Shown here one piece after another: positions 20,044 through 28,517 of a DNA stretch of 36,438 bases. Below the pieces are notes generated by a model. That model made no database searches and was not told the DNA's origin. It worked only from the letters and a program-made list of their open reading frames with translations. Location: positions 1 to 36,438 of the IMG/VR virus record IMGVR_UViG_3300036852_000183; one strand, given 5' to 3'. The DNA comes from a virus. Position numbers and translations under genes: made by a program. Numbering within the stretch: the stretch's first letter is position 1; every line of letters begins with the position of its first letter.

Positions 20044-21638
20044 TGGCGAGGAACCGCGGCGCGACGATTGCGACGGCGCCGGACGAACCGATTGGCCCTG
20101 GTGGGAAGTGCTCGTGTGGGGCCGCCTACGTCTGGGCGGAGGGCGCGTGGTGGTGTGGGGGCCAGGATCCGGCATGCCGGACGAAGCAAGCGGAGTTCGC
20201 GGTCACGGCCGAGGACAAGAAGACGAAGGCTCGGACCTGGTTGTATGTGCCGACCCATATCGGCGTGGCGTATGAAACGAGTCGCGCGAAGAACCGGATG
20301 CCAGGCGGGGCCGCGGGTGGCGCGAAGAGTCACATGCTCCGGTGGGGGATGTTGCGGAAGGCGATGACGATACCCGGGTATGAGGGACTCATGCTGCGCC
20401 GGACGTATGGCGAGCTCGAGCGGTCGCAGTTGCGCCGCTTGGCGGTGGATGTCCCTCGGCTCGGTGGGGTATATCACGAATCGAAGTACCTCGCGGAGTT
20501 TCCCCAGACGGGGGCTCTGATCGAAGCCGGACACTTGGACGACAAGACGGCGCTCTCGCGCTGGCTCTCGACTGAGTACGACGAGATTTCGGCGGATGAG
20601 GGCTCGACGTTCGATCCGAGCCACCTGATGGAGCTCTCGACCCGGGCGCGCTCGAGTAAGCCCGCGGTCCGGAAGGCGGGCGGGGCGCGGTTCAATGTGG
20701 GGACCAATCCTGGTGGGCCGGCGTGGGCGGTGCTGTGTGACTTGTTTGTGACGCACACGCCGGACTACGAGATGTTCCCGAAGTTGAAGGACAAATACGA
20801 CCCGGCGCAGTGGCACTACTTGAAGGCCTTACTGGACGACAACCCGTACCGGGATCCGGATTACGAGGATTCGCTGGCGGTGTTAGGTGAGGCGCGGTAC
20901 GAGCAGTTGCGGTGGGGGGCGGAGTTCATCACGGACGGGCAGTTTTTCCGGCAGTGGCGCGCGGAGAAGGACGGGAAGCCCTGGCATGTGCAGGTCCGGG
21001 ATGTGGCAGAACTCCGGTCGCTCGAATGGTTCTGTTCGCTCGACTGGGGCTACAACGCGCCCGGGGTCTTTCTCTGGTGGTGTTGTCTCCCGGACGGGCA
21101 TTACCACATTGCGCGGGAGTGGAAGTTCCGCGAGACGCCAGCCAACGAGATCCATGAGCGGTTCTGGCAGATCACGGAACAGGAGCTCGGGATTGCGCGC
21201 CTGCGGTATGTGGTGGCGGACCCGGCAACAAAGCAGAAGACGGGTGCGGGACGTGGCGAGTCAGTGTTCGAAACGTTGACGAAGCGGATCGGGCGTCACA
21301 AGGGCTTGCCGATGCGGGCCGGGGACAACGACCGTGCGAATGGATGGCAGCGCTGTCATCTGCTCTTGCGAGAGGCGACGGATGGTCAGCCCTGGGTGTC
21401 GGTGTCGCCGGAGTGCCGATACGGGATCCGATCGATGCCCAGGCTCGTGCAGGATCCGAACGACCCAGAAGACCTCGACACGACGAAAGACGACCACTGG
21501 GCGGACACGTTCCGCTATGGGGCGATGAGCCGTCCGAGCCCCACCCGAATCGTGAAGGACGACGCGCCGAAGCCGGGCCAGTGGGGCTTTGACACGGCGT
21601 GGGCGGACGCGCAGTCCAGTCAGGTGGTGATCGCGTGA
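20043..21638 (+). CDS. Terminase large subunit
   Basis: 531 aa from ATG 20043 (TGATG overlap); the frame is open 70 codons further upstream only because of base composition. Walker A variant GGAAGGAKS at 88-96; Walker B EYDEISADE with D185-E186; coupling NVGTNPGG near 218-225. Nuclease: D334 (CSLDWGY), D393 (VADPAT), D484/D488 (DDHWADTF). It packages DNA into proheads. Unusually, residues 23-45 hold four to five Cys (KCSCGAAY, WWCGG, ACRT), a possible zinc ribbon before the ATPase. Confidence 0.92.
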   Translation: MARNRGATIATAPDEPIGPGGKCSCGAAYVWAEGAWWCGGQDPACRTKQAEFAVTAEDKKTKARTWLYVPTHIGVAYETSRAKNRMPGGAAGGAKSHMLRWGMLRKAMTIPGYEGLMLRRTYGELERSQLRRLAVDVPRLGGVYHESKYLAEFPQTGALIEAGHLDDKTALSRWLSTEYDEISADEGSTFDPSHLMELSTRARSSKPAVRKAGGARFNVGTNPGGPAWAVLCDLFVTHTPDYEMFPKLKDKYDPAQWHYLKALLDDNPYRDPDYEDSLAVLGEARYEQLRWGAEFITDGQFFRQWRAEKDGKPWHVQVRDVAELRSLEWFCSLDWGYNAPGVFLWWCCLPDGHYHIAREWKFRETPANEIHERFWQITEQELGIARLRYVVADPATKQKTGAGRGESVFETLTKRIGRHKGLPMRAGDNDRANGWQRCHLLLREATDGQPWVSVSPECRYGIRSMPRLVQDPNDPEDLDTTKDDHWADTFRYGAMSRPSPTRIVKDDAPKPGQWGFDTAWADAQSSQVVIA

Positions 21639-23635
21639 TTGTGCCTCCGGTCCTCCCTGAGCCCGGCGCGGCAGTGACGCCAGAGGCTCCACCCACGGCG
21701 CCGTGGAGTCCGGGGCAGTCCCGTCCCTTGTCTGACGAGCAGCGGACGACCTGGGAGGCGTTGACCGAGCGCGGGTACAAGAAGGCGAAGACCTATCACC
21801 CGCAGTGGGAACGATCGCTCGAGCGGTACGCGAAACCTCTGACGCCCAAACCCGGACAGGGGGACGAGATCAACGCCCTGCTGGACTACCGGCATGTGGA
21901 GAACCGGAAAGCGCAGCTCCACTTTGAAACCCCCGACGTCAACCTGACGCCGATTGATCCGACGGACCCGCAGCAGCCGATCGTCCAGATCCTTCCGCTC
22001 CGGGAGAAGGTCTTGAATCACACCCTAGGACCGGACGGAGCGGATCTGCAAGAGGCGGTCGATCAGACGATCGTCGATGCCACAGGGGCGTCGGGGTGGC
22101 TGGTGATCAAGGTCGGCCACGAAGAGGTGTCCTTACCGGATCCCGTGACGGGCACACCGGTCCCGATCTGGACCCGGCGGTTTCTCACGCCCATCTCGAG
22201 CAAGTCGGTCATTGTCCCGGACGGGTTCAAGTCCACACGGTTTGACGAGGCGCCATTCCTCGCCATCAAGGGACGGGTACCGGTGTCCGTCGGCCGGCGG
22301 ATGCAGTGGCTGATTCCGGCGGGGTTTGAAGGGACACTCAGTAAGGACGAGTCCCACTTCTCTGATGGGAGTGATGACCAGCAGGCCACCGAAGGACAAT
22401 TGGAGTACATCGAGATTTGGTACAAAGCCCATCTCTACGATCCGGCGGTGTTCAACCCCGAACTGTATCGCTGCCTGATTCTCGTGAAGGGGCTGGACCA
22501 ACCCGCCTGGCACGTCGATTCGCCGTATCAGAGTTTGGATGAACGAGGGCAACTGACGGACGACTCCATGATCGGGAACCCGATTCATATGGGCGTCCTC
22601 CGGCAGATGCTGGACTCCGCCTATGTGCCATCCGATCTCGTCGTGGGGGAACAACTCTCGACCGAGCTCAATCGTTTCCGCACGGGGTTGATGCGGAACC
22701 GTCGGGGCCGACGGCCGGTGACGTTGATCAACGACAAGGCCGGCGTCGGCCTCATCGAGAAGGTGGCGGCGAACGCCGGCCCGATTCCCACGCCCGAGGA
22801 GTACTTCGACGGGGCGGGCGGACAACGGTTGCTGTCGATTGTGCAAGCGGGGACGGAGCCTCGGGACAACTACACCGCGCAGACGATCATCGAGCACGAC
22901 TGGCAGACCGGCATGGGGTCGGGCGATAACCAGGGCGGGCAGTTCTCGAAGCAGAAGACCACAGCGACGGAAGTACGGACGGTCCAGGCCAATTCCTCCG
23001 CGCGGGCCAAGAAGGACGAGAACCGGATGCGGGCGTGGGTGGTGAAGTTGATCCGCAAGTTCGATGCGGTCCTCACCCGGACGGCCACCCCCTCGGAGAT
23101 TCAGAAGATTCTCGGCGTCCAAGGGGCGCAGCTCTGGGAGCAGTGGCGACAACTCCCCGGGCAGTACGCCTACCACATCCAACCGGATGCCGGGCGGTAC
23201 CAGGATGCGACGGAATACCGCGCCCAGAAGGTGAACGAGTACAACCTGTTTCGGAAGGATCCGCTCGTCGATCCGCAGGAGCTCTTGACGCAGGTGTTTA
23301 CAGCCTTGGGGTACGACGCCGGGAAGATTGTCCGGCCCCCACAACCGGAGAAGCCGGAGCCCGTCAAGATCTCCGTGACGTTCAATGTCGAACAGGCGAT
23401 GGCCGTCCCGGCAGAGATGAAACTATTGCTCGCGATTCTGACGCAGCAGGGGTATCAGATCCCGCCGGAGATTCAGGCCATGCTGGATGCCCAGGCCCAA
23501 CTTAGGGCCGCGGTGGCGCAGCTGGTCCCAGAGCCGGGCGCGGAGCACGGCGGGTCGGCGGATCGCACGGAGCCGATCAACCAACATCAAACCGAACGCA
23601 CGGGCGGGGTGACGGGCGTGGGGAGGACGATGTGA
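21635..23635 (+). CDS. Portal protein
   Basis: 666 aa from GTG 21635 (GTGA overlap). Position after TerL, length, and features such as YHPQWERSLERYAKP, the ENRKAQLHFETPDVNL region, the long MIGNPIHMGVLRQMLDSAYV helix and a Gln-rich C-terminal coil identify the dodecameric portal of a short-tailed phage. It forms the DNA entry vertex and docks TerL and the connector. The C-terminus (PEPGAEHGG onward) is low-complexity. Confidence 0.88.
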   Translation: MIVPPVLPEPGAAVTPEAPPTAPWSPGQSRPLSDEQRTTWEALTERGYKKAKTYHPQWERSLERYAKPLTPKPGQGDEINALLDYRHVENRKAQLHFETPDVNLTPIDPTDPQQPIVQILPLREKVLNHTLGPDGADLQEAVDQTIVDATGASGWLVIKVGHEEVSLPDPVTGTPVPIWTRRFLTPISSKSVIVPDGFKSTRFDEAPFLAIKGRVPVSVGRRMQWLIPAGFEGTLSKDESHFSDGSDDQQATEGQLEYIEIWYKAHLYDPAVFNPELYRCLILVKGLDQPAWHVDSPYQSLDERGQLTDDSMIGNPIHMGVLRQMLDSAYVPSDLVVGEQLSTELNRFRTGLMRNRRGRRPVTLINDKAGVGLIEKVAANAGPIPTPEEYFDGAGGQRLLSIVQAGTEPRDNYTAQTIIEHDWQTGMGSGDNQGGQFSKQKTTATEVRTVQANSSARAKKDENRMRAWVVKLIRKFDAVLTRTATPSEIQKILGVQGAQLWEQWRQLPGQYAYHIQPDAGRYQDATEYRAQKVNEYNLFRKDPLVDPQELLTQVFTALGYDAGKIVRPPQPEKPEPVKISVTFNVEQAMAVPAEMKLLLAILTQQGYQIPPEIQAMLDAQAQLRAAVAQLVPEPGAEHGGSADRTEPINQHQTERTGGVTGVGRTM

Positions 23636-24036
23636 CCTGTGATCGCTGTGGCGTCGAGCTCGCCATCGGAGACTTTCCGTTCTGTCCTCATGGCGCCGTG
23701 CGTGTGGGGCGTGGGGCGGATGTGACATGGCCAGGGGGGAAGACCTTCGAGAACCTCGGGGATCGTCCGGTCACGTTCTATTCGCCCGCCGAGCAGTCGC
23801 GGTACCTGAAGGCCCACGGGATCGAGTCCATCGTCCGTCATCAGCCGGTTCGAGGATCAGACAAGAGTCCCTATACGACCTCGTGGGCCTCGGGACTCCC
23901 GCAGGAGTACCTGGACGGCGTGGCGGCGATGTTGGCGCGCGCGGGGAAGACGCATCACGAATCGCCCTCGTACGTCAAGCACATGTCCGTTACAATATCC
24001 GACGTGGTCGAGACAGTGCGCGGGAGTCTCGCGTGA
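23632..24036 (+). CDS. Conserved zinc-ribbon phage protein
   Basis: 134 aa, GTG start with GGGAGGA upstream. CDRCGVELAIGDFPFCPHG is a zinc ribbon, followed by ADVTWPGGKTFENLG and PVRGSDKSPYTTSW. I recall the WPGGKTFENL and GSDKSPHT-like motifs from phage proteins lying next to portal genes. Function unknown. Confidence 0.6.
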   Translation: MTCDRCGVELAIGDFPFCPHGAVRVGRGADVTWPGGKTFENLGDRPVTFYSPAEQSRYLKAHGIESIVRHQPVRGSDKSPYTTSWASGLPQEYLDGVAAMLARAGKTHHESPSYVKHMSVTISDVVETVRGSLA

Positions 24037-24302
24037 TTCTGCAGCCGAACGGACAGCCGGCCCGGAAGAAGATCGTGGACCTCACCGCGAATCCCACGCT
24101 CTTCTCGTTTCTCATGACCGGCGATCCGATGCAGCTCTTTTCGTCGCATGGGCTCGTCTTGGACTGCCGCACCTGCAAGCTGCCGGTCCAGGCGAGTAAC
24201 GGACTAGCAGACGGGACATGGCGCGTGGAATGCGGCTGCACGGAGTGGCGGTGCGCGAGTGCCGCCGCCAGAGGCACACGGTTGACCACGAGGACACACT
24301 GA
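24033..24302 (+). CDS. Hypothetical Cys-rich protein
   Basis: 89 aa from GTG 24033 (GTGA overlap). CRTCKLPVQ and ECGCTEWRC give a zinc-type site after NPTLFSFLMTGDPMQLFSSH. Unrecognised; co-translated with the zinc-ribbon protein before it. Confidence 0.5.
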   Translation: MILQPNGQPARKKIVDLTANPTLFSFLMTGDPMQLFSSHGLVLDCRTCKLPVQASNGLADGTWRVECGCTEWRCASAAARGTRLTTRTH

Positions 24303-24334
24303 TGAAGAAACGCGGCGGCAAGAAAAAGTGTTGA
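24302..24334 (+). CDS. Basic decapeptide ORF
   Basis: MKKRGGKKKC, whose ATG overlaps the preceding stop as TGATG. Lys/Arg/Gly-only sequence ending in Cys. It may be a real tiny nucleic-acid-binding peptide or simply a coupled nonsense frame. Confidence 0.3.
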   Translation: MKKRGGKKKC

Positions 24335-24420
24335 GCCGGTAAGGCTCACAGGTTCGCGCTAGGCCGGCCAGCCGAAGACCCGTTGCCCACGGGCGCGCGA
24401 GCACAAGGGCAAGCAGACAC

Positions 24421-24475
24421 AGGGCGGTCTGTTCGTCTCGAGACGATCTCGAGCGGATAGGCCGCCCTTTTTGTT
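24421..24475 (+). terminator. Intrinsic terminator-like hairpin upstream of scaffold
   Basis: AGGGCGG (24421-24427) pairs with CCGCCCT (24462-24468), and a run of five T starts at 24468. An inner stem CTCGAG/CTCGAG (24437-24442 and 24448-24453) fills the loop. It would end or attenuate transcription coming from the portal side. Confidence 0.65.
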
Positions 24476-24496
24476 TGTGCGCCCACGTTTTCGCGG

Positions 24497-24518
24497 CACC
24501 GCCAGCGAGAGAGCGGTG
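24497..24518 (+). promoter_or_regulatory. Hairpin abutting the scaffold ribosome-binding site
   Basis: CACCGC (24497-24502) and GCGGTG (24513-24518) flank a 10-nt loop, ending directly before AAGGA and ATG 24527. It may insulate or tune ribosome access to the scaffold gene. Confidence 0.35.
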
Positions 24519-24526
24519 AAGGACGT

Positions 24527-25522
24527 ATGGAGCAGAGCGCACCGACGACAACGATAGGCAACGCCGAAGCGGCGCTGGCCTTGGCCGACTCGTCCTCGGC
24601 CGACACGCAGACGACTCAGACCCCTTCTGTCGAATCGACCGCTGCCGCGACAGTGCAGCCAGACGGGCAGGAGACGCCTGCGGCCACGGAGACCCCCACG
24701 CCCGGCGAACCGCCCAAGTGGCGGTGGCAGGACATCCTGGCGAACGCGCGCGAGACCTCGGCGAAGGAAGCCGAGACGCGCGCCCGTCAGGAACTGGAGC
24801 AGCAGTACGGATGGGCCAAGGACGTCGCCGAGCACGAGCGTCAGGGGCTCCTGACGTGGCGCGCGGCGATGAACGGAGACCCGCAGGCGCTGGCACACCT
24901 CAAGGCCAATCCCCAGGTCGTGACCTGGTTGAAAGGCTTGATGGAGCCGGCGCAGACGGCACCGGATCCTGAGCCCGAACCGGACTTGCAGACGGCGGAT
25001 GGCACGCCGGTCTACTCCGCGATGCGTCAACGCGAATGGCGCGAGTGGAACAACCGGCAACTCACCGGCACCTTCGAGCAGAAGTTGCAGAAGGCCCTTC
25101 AGCCGTTACAGACCGTCGCGCACACCTTCCAATCGCGTGAATCCGAAGCCGCCTATAACACGACGGTCTCGGGTGTCATCGCGAAAATGGAGGCGGCGGA
25201 TCCGACCTTCAAGACGCACCGCAAGGATGTGGCGGACCTGATCATGAACGATCCCAAGCTCCGCACGATGGCGCTGGGGGATGGTCAGCAGTCCGCCGAT
25301 CCCGAAACAGCTCTCGAAATTGCGTGGAGCCGGGTGTATCGCGCGAAGGTGCTTCCAGGCCAGCAGCAACAGTCCGAAGCGCAGGTGATCTCCACGCTGC
25401 AACAGCGTGCCGTCGCGGCGACCACGAATCCCGCGTCGGCCACCAGTGCCACGCCCAAGTCGATGCTCGGAGACGCGCGCGCCGCGCTCGAGCATGCGTA
25501 CGCGGTGGTAGGCAAGGAGTAA
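24527..25522 (+). CDS. Scaffolding protein
   Basis: 331 aa. A disordered Thr/Ala/Gln/Pro-rich N-terminus (1-60) is followed by charged, helical segments (ETSAKEAETRARQELEQQYG, QKLQKALQPLQTV) and a Gln/Ala-rich end. Immediately before the major capsid gene, this is the typical make-up and place of a phage scaffold that guides prohead assembly. Assigned by context and composition, not by a family motif. Confidence 0.65.
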   Translation: MEQSAPTTTIGNAEAALALADSSSADTQTTQTPSVESTAAATVQPDGQETPAATETPTPGEPPKWRWQDILANARETSAKEAETRARQELEQQYGWAKDVAEHERQGLLTWRAAMNGDPQALAHLKANPQVVTWLKGLMEPAQTAPDPEPEPDLQTADGTPVYSAMRQREWREWNNRQLTGTFEQKLQKALQPLQTVAHTFQSRESEAAYNTTVSGVIAKMEAADPTFKTHRKDVADLIMNDPKLRTMALGDGQQSADPETALEIAWSRVYRAKVLPGQQQQSEAQVISTLQQRAVAATTNPASATSATPKSMLGDARAALEHAYAVVGKE

Positions 25523-25525
25523 ACG

Positions 25526-26494
25526 ATGGCGAATCCCAACGTGGGACAGCGTCTGGCGGTGGCGTGGCCGAACTTCATCGGCAAAACGCCGTTCGACCAG
25601 ATCTTCCCCCAGTACTGGATGCTGGACCGGCTGAAGTCCGGCAAGGCATTCAAAGGGTTCGACGGGGGCACCTCGATTCAGGGGGGCACCGAGTACGCGA
25701 TGAACACGACGGTGACGCCGATGTCGCCGTATGGCACCGTCGATACCACCCATATCGACGTGTTCGATCAGTTCGACTTTGCCTGGAAGATGTACGGCGG
25801 CACCGCCGTCCTGTCCACCCAGGACACAGCCGAAAACAGCGGCTCGAGCAAGAAGATCGATCTTGAGGCGGCCACCATGGAGAACCTCAAGAAGTCGATG
25901 ATGGACAAGCTGTCCGTCGGCATCTACAGCGACGGCACCGGCACCGGCTCCCTGCAGATTGGCGGCCTCCAGCTGCTCGTCCCGACGGACCCGACCACCG
26001 GCACCCGCGGGTCCATCAACGGCGCGACGTTTTCGTTCTGGCGGTCGCAGACGGCTTCCGGCACGCAGACCTCGAGCGCCTACGACAACCTCCGTGGGGC
26101 GATGCGGACGATCTACACCGCCTGCTCGAATGGGTACTCCACCGAGCATCCGGAGTGGTTCACCTTCACGTCCACCGACTTCAACGGCTACGAGTCGCTG
26201 CTCGTGCCCAACGAACGCTTCACCGACAAGAGCGTGGGGGACGGCGGGTTCAAGAACGAGTCGCTGAAGTTCAAGGGGGCGGTGGTCAGCTATGACGGGG
26301 ATAACCCGTCGGCGACGGGCTACGCGCTCAACAGCCAGCACATCAAGCTGGGCTATCTCAATGGCTTCTGGATGAAGGGCTATCCGGCAGTCGATCCCGC
26401 CAACCAGTTCGTGGAGGTCTTCAAGATCGAGACCAAGGCGAACCTCTTCACGACGACGCCACGCCATCTCGGCGTGATCACGTCGATCAGCTAA
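25526..26494 (+). CDS. Major capsid protein
   Basis: 322 aa with a strong SD (AAGGAG). Features such as an N-terminal helix (DRLKSGKAFKGFDGGTSIQG), IDVFDQFDFAWKMYGG, helical ATMENLKKSMMDKLSVGIYS, and late FTFTSTDFNGYESLLVPNER and VVSYDGDNPS are consistent with an HK97-fold coat protein from a podovirus-like phage. Position between scaffold and decoration genes supports this. Confidence 0.8.
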   Translation: MANPNVGQRLAVAWPNFIGKTPFDQIFPQYWMLDRLKSGKAFKGFDGGTSIQGGTEYAMNTTVTPMSPYGTVDTTHIDVFDQFDFAWKMYGGTAVLSTQDTAENSGSSKKIDLEAATMENLKKSMMDKLSVGIYSDGTGTGSLQIGGLQLLVPTDPTTGTRGSINGATFSFWRSQTASGTQTSSAYDNLRGAMRTIYTACSNGYSTEHPEWFTFTSTDFNGYESLLVPNERFTDKSVGDGGFKNESLKFKGAVVSYDGDNPSATGYALNSQHIKLGYLNGFWMKGYPAVDPANQFVEVFKIETKANLFTTTPRHLGVITSIS

Positions 26495-26508
26495 GGAGGG
26501 AGACGACC

Positions 26509-27240
26509 ATGCCGAATCTTCGATCGACTCCCGTCGCGCTCGGGGCGAGCGCGTTCACCTCCAGTAGCGTCCAGCAGCATGCCCTCGGCTCGTACGGCGA
26601 AGCTTACGGCGGGCGGAAGTTCCGGTATGTCAAGGCCGGGGCCTCTGCGCTCGTGGTGGGCAACGCCATCCAAGCCACGATCGAGGACGTGGATCACGAT
26701 GACATCGCCGTGCGAGCCACAGCGGCCGGCTCGACGGAACTGCTCATCACGACCGGGGCGTCAGGCGGCGCCTTGGATGTCAATGAGTACGCCGGCGGCT
26801 GGGCGGTCATCGACACGACCCCTGGGCTCGGCTACGTCTACCGGATCAAGAACCACGCGGCGATTGCGGCGTCCACCAACGGCACGCTCGTGCTCGAGGA
26901 TGACGATCCGATTCAGGTGGCCCTGACGACCTCGTCCAAGGTCACCCTGATGAAGAACCCGTATCAGGACGTGATCCAGCATCCGGTCACCACGGCCTCC
27001 AACGTGTGCGTCGGCGGGTGTGTGTACCCGATCGCCGCGACGGAGTACGGCTGGATCCAGACCGGCGGACCGGGCGCGGCGCTCATTGCGGGCACGCCTG
27101 GGGTGGGCCAGCCGGTGACGTCCGTGGGCGCGACCGCGGGTGCGCTCTCGGTGCATTCGGCCGAGCTCTCGAACGTGGCGTACATGATGGTCACCGGACG
27201 CTCGGGCAAGGTCTGCCCGGTGTTCTGGCTGCTCGATTAA
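26509..27240 (+). CDS. Head decoration / minor capsid candidate
   Basis: 243 aa, preceded by a near-perfect SD (AAGGAGGG, about 8 nt). Mainly beta and Gly/Ala/Thr-rich (KFRYVKAGASALVVGNAIQA, ELLITTGASGGALDVNEYAG), with a CVGGCVYPIA loop. The strong SD suggests abundant synthesis, fitting a capsid surface protein. The function is inferred from location. Confidence 0.6.
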   Translation: MPNLRSTPVALGASAFTSSSVQQHALGSYGEAYGGRKFRYVKAGASALVVGNAIQATIEDVDHDDIAVRATAAGSTELLITTGASGGALDVNEYAGGWAVIDTTPGLGYVYRIKNHAAIAASTNGTLVLEDDDPIQVALTTSSKVTLMKNPYQDVIQHPVTTASNVCVGGCVYPIAATEYGWIQTGGPGAALIAGTPGVGQPVTSVGATAGALSVHSAELSNVAYMMVTGRSGKVCPVFWLLD

Positions 27241-27253
27241 CAGGCGCAAGCCT

Positions 27254-27288
27254 CCGGGGCGGTCCACCGTGGCCGCTCCGGTCTTTCT
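27254..27288 (+). terminator. Intrinsic terminator-like hairpin after the capsid cassette
   Basis: CCGGGGCGG (27254-27262) and CCGCTCCGG (27273-27281) pair over nine positions, one being G-U, with a 10-nt loop and TCTTTCT after. It closes the scaffold-capsid-decoration group; the weak T-run suggests partial termination. Confidence 0.55.
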
Positions 27289-27302
27289 GAGATGAGGGAC
27301 AG

Positions 27303-27893
27303 ATGGCAGAAAAGCGCCGATTCCTGCAGCCGGTCGAAGTCAGCGGACCTCTCACGGAAGCGGGTGTCCGTGTGGTCACGACGACCGGCACACAGACGCT
27401 GACAAACAAGACCCTGACCAACCCCACGATTACCGGCGCGACGTCCTCGGGGGTGACGCCGGTGAACGTGACGGGATCCACGGTGACCCTGGGCGCCACG
27501 CACGTGGGGCGCGTCACCACGTTGAACCGTGCGGCCGGGATTGCCGTGACGCTGCCGGCGGCGACGGGGAGTGGAGACCGCTACACCCTGATCGTGGGGA
27601 CCACGTTCACGGGCGCCGCGACGGTGAAGGTGGCGAGCAACACGGACTACATGATCGGCATGGCGCTGCTCAATGCGGATAGCGGCGCGACCACGGTCGG
27701 ATTCGCCACGGCGAACACCGGGACCGTGGCGACGGAAGACGACACCATCGATCTACTCGGCACCTCCAATTCCACGGGCGGATTCAAGGGTGAAGTGATC
27801 GAACTGATCGACATCGCGACGGCGGTGTGGTCGGTGCGCGTGTGGTCGGAAGCCGGCGGCACGGAAGCGACCCCGTTTAGCGCCACGGTCTAA
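27303..27893 (+). CDS. Head fibre / decoration-type protein
   Basis: 196 aa. GTQTLTNKTLTNPTITGATS is the recurrent motif of phage tail or head fibres, followed by beta-strands (GRVTTLNRAAGIAVTLPAAT, TLIVGTTFTGAATVKVASNT). Short for a tail fibre and placed in the head region, so a head fibre or capsid decoration is more likely. Confidence 0.6.
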   Translation: MAEKRRFLQPVEVSGPLTEAGVRVVTTTGTQTLTNKTLTNPTITGATSSGVTPVNVTGSTVTLGATHVGRVTTLNRAAGIAVTLPAATGSGDRYTLIVGTTFTGAATVKVASNTDYMIGMALLNADSGATTVGFATANTGTVATEDDTIDLLGTSNSTGGFKGEVIELIDIATAVWSVRVWSEAGGTEATPFSATV

Positions 27894-27896
27894 CCG

Positions 27897-28517
27897 ATGG
27901 CCTACGGCTCGAAGGCGTACAAGCGAGCGAAACGAGAGGCGGACGCGCGGGAGGCTGCGCGTCTCGCGTCACAGGAGAGAGCGATGCCGGAAGAGAACGT
28001 CCCCACCGTGGCGGAGTTGCAGGCGCAGATCGCGCAGCTGACGGCGGCGCTCGGCCGCGCACAGGGCGCGGATGATGTCACGCCCTCCGCGATCGAGCGG
28101 ATGTTGGCGGTGCTCGAGCAGCAGGCCAAGACGCAAGCCACACACGTGGAACGCACCGCCCCACGCGAGAACCCCAACTACAAGGCGGTGAGCATCTTCC
28201 TGCAGGAGAACGGCGAGCCGTGGGCCAAGCTCCTGAAGTGCGACATGTACTTGGGATTGATGCACCTCAATCGCACGCCGATGACCAAGGCGGAAGTGGA
28301 CGCATGGAACCACGTGGAACCAATCGTGGACGCCAGGCTTCGCAAGATGGACGGATCGTCGGTCCTCGCGACGGTCACGGCCAAACGGGACGCCGTGGGC
28401 CGGATTGACCAGATGACGGTCCTCCTCCCGCTGAAGAAGGAAGACAACCCGCAACTCTACTCTCCGTTGGCGGACATTGCGGCGCAATTGGCCGCACAGG
28501 TGACGGTGGCGGCGTGA
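27897..28517 (+). CDS. Structural-region hypothetical protein with coiled coil
   Basis: 206 aa. Basic N-terminus (KAYKRAKREADAREAARLAS), then a coiled coil (VAELQAQIAQLTAALGRAQG) and a folded C-terminal part (DMYLGLMHLNRTPMTKAEVD). Its end overlaps the connector GTG. Possibly a head-completion protein; not recognised. Confidence 0.5.
   Translation: MAYGSKAYKRAKREADAREAARLASQERAMPEENVPTVAELQAQIAQLTAALGRAQGADDVTPSAIERMLAVLEQQAKTQATHVERTAPRENPNYKAVSIFLQENGEPWAKLLKCDMYLGLMHLNRTPMTKAEVDAWNHVEPIVDARLRKMDGSSVLATVTAKRDAVGRIDQMTVLLPLKKEDNPQLYSPLADIAAQLAAQVTVAA

Larger units (their letters stand above)
24335..24526. other. Regulatory gap before the capsid cassette
   Basis: 192 bp with no gene. It contains a small hairpin (CCCGT-TGCCC-ACGGG, 24379-24393), a terminator-like structure (24421-24475) and a hairpin beside the scaffold SD. 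No sigma70-like promoter is visible. Confidence 0.5.

Noticed and set aside
24282-24310. TTGACC near the end of the 24033 gene as a promoter for the capsid genes
   Set aside because: No acceptable -10 box at 16-18 nt spacing, and a terminator-like hairpin follows.
19815-26467. Very long minus-strand open frames (333 aa over TerL, 403 aa over portal, 453 aa over the capsid genes)
   Set aside because: They lie antisense to clearly identified structural genes, have Arg/His/Pro-rich shadow composition, and arise from GC-rich third positions.
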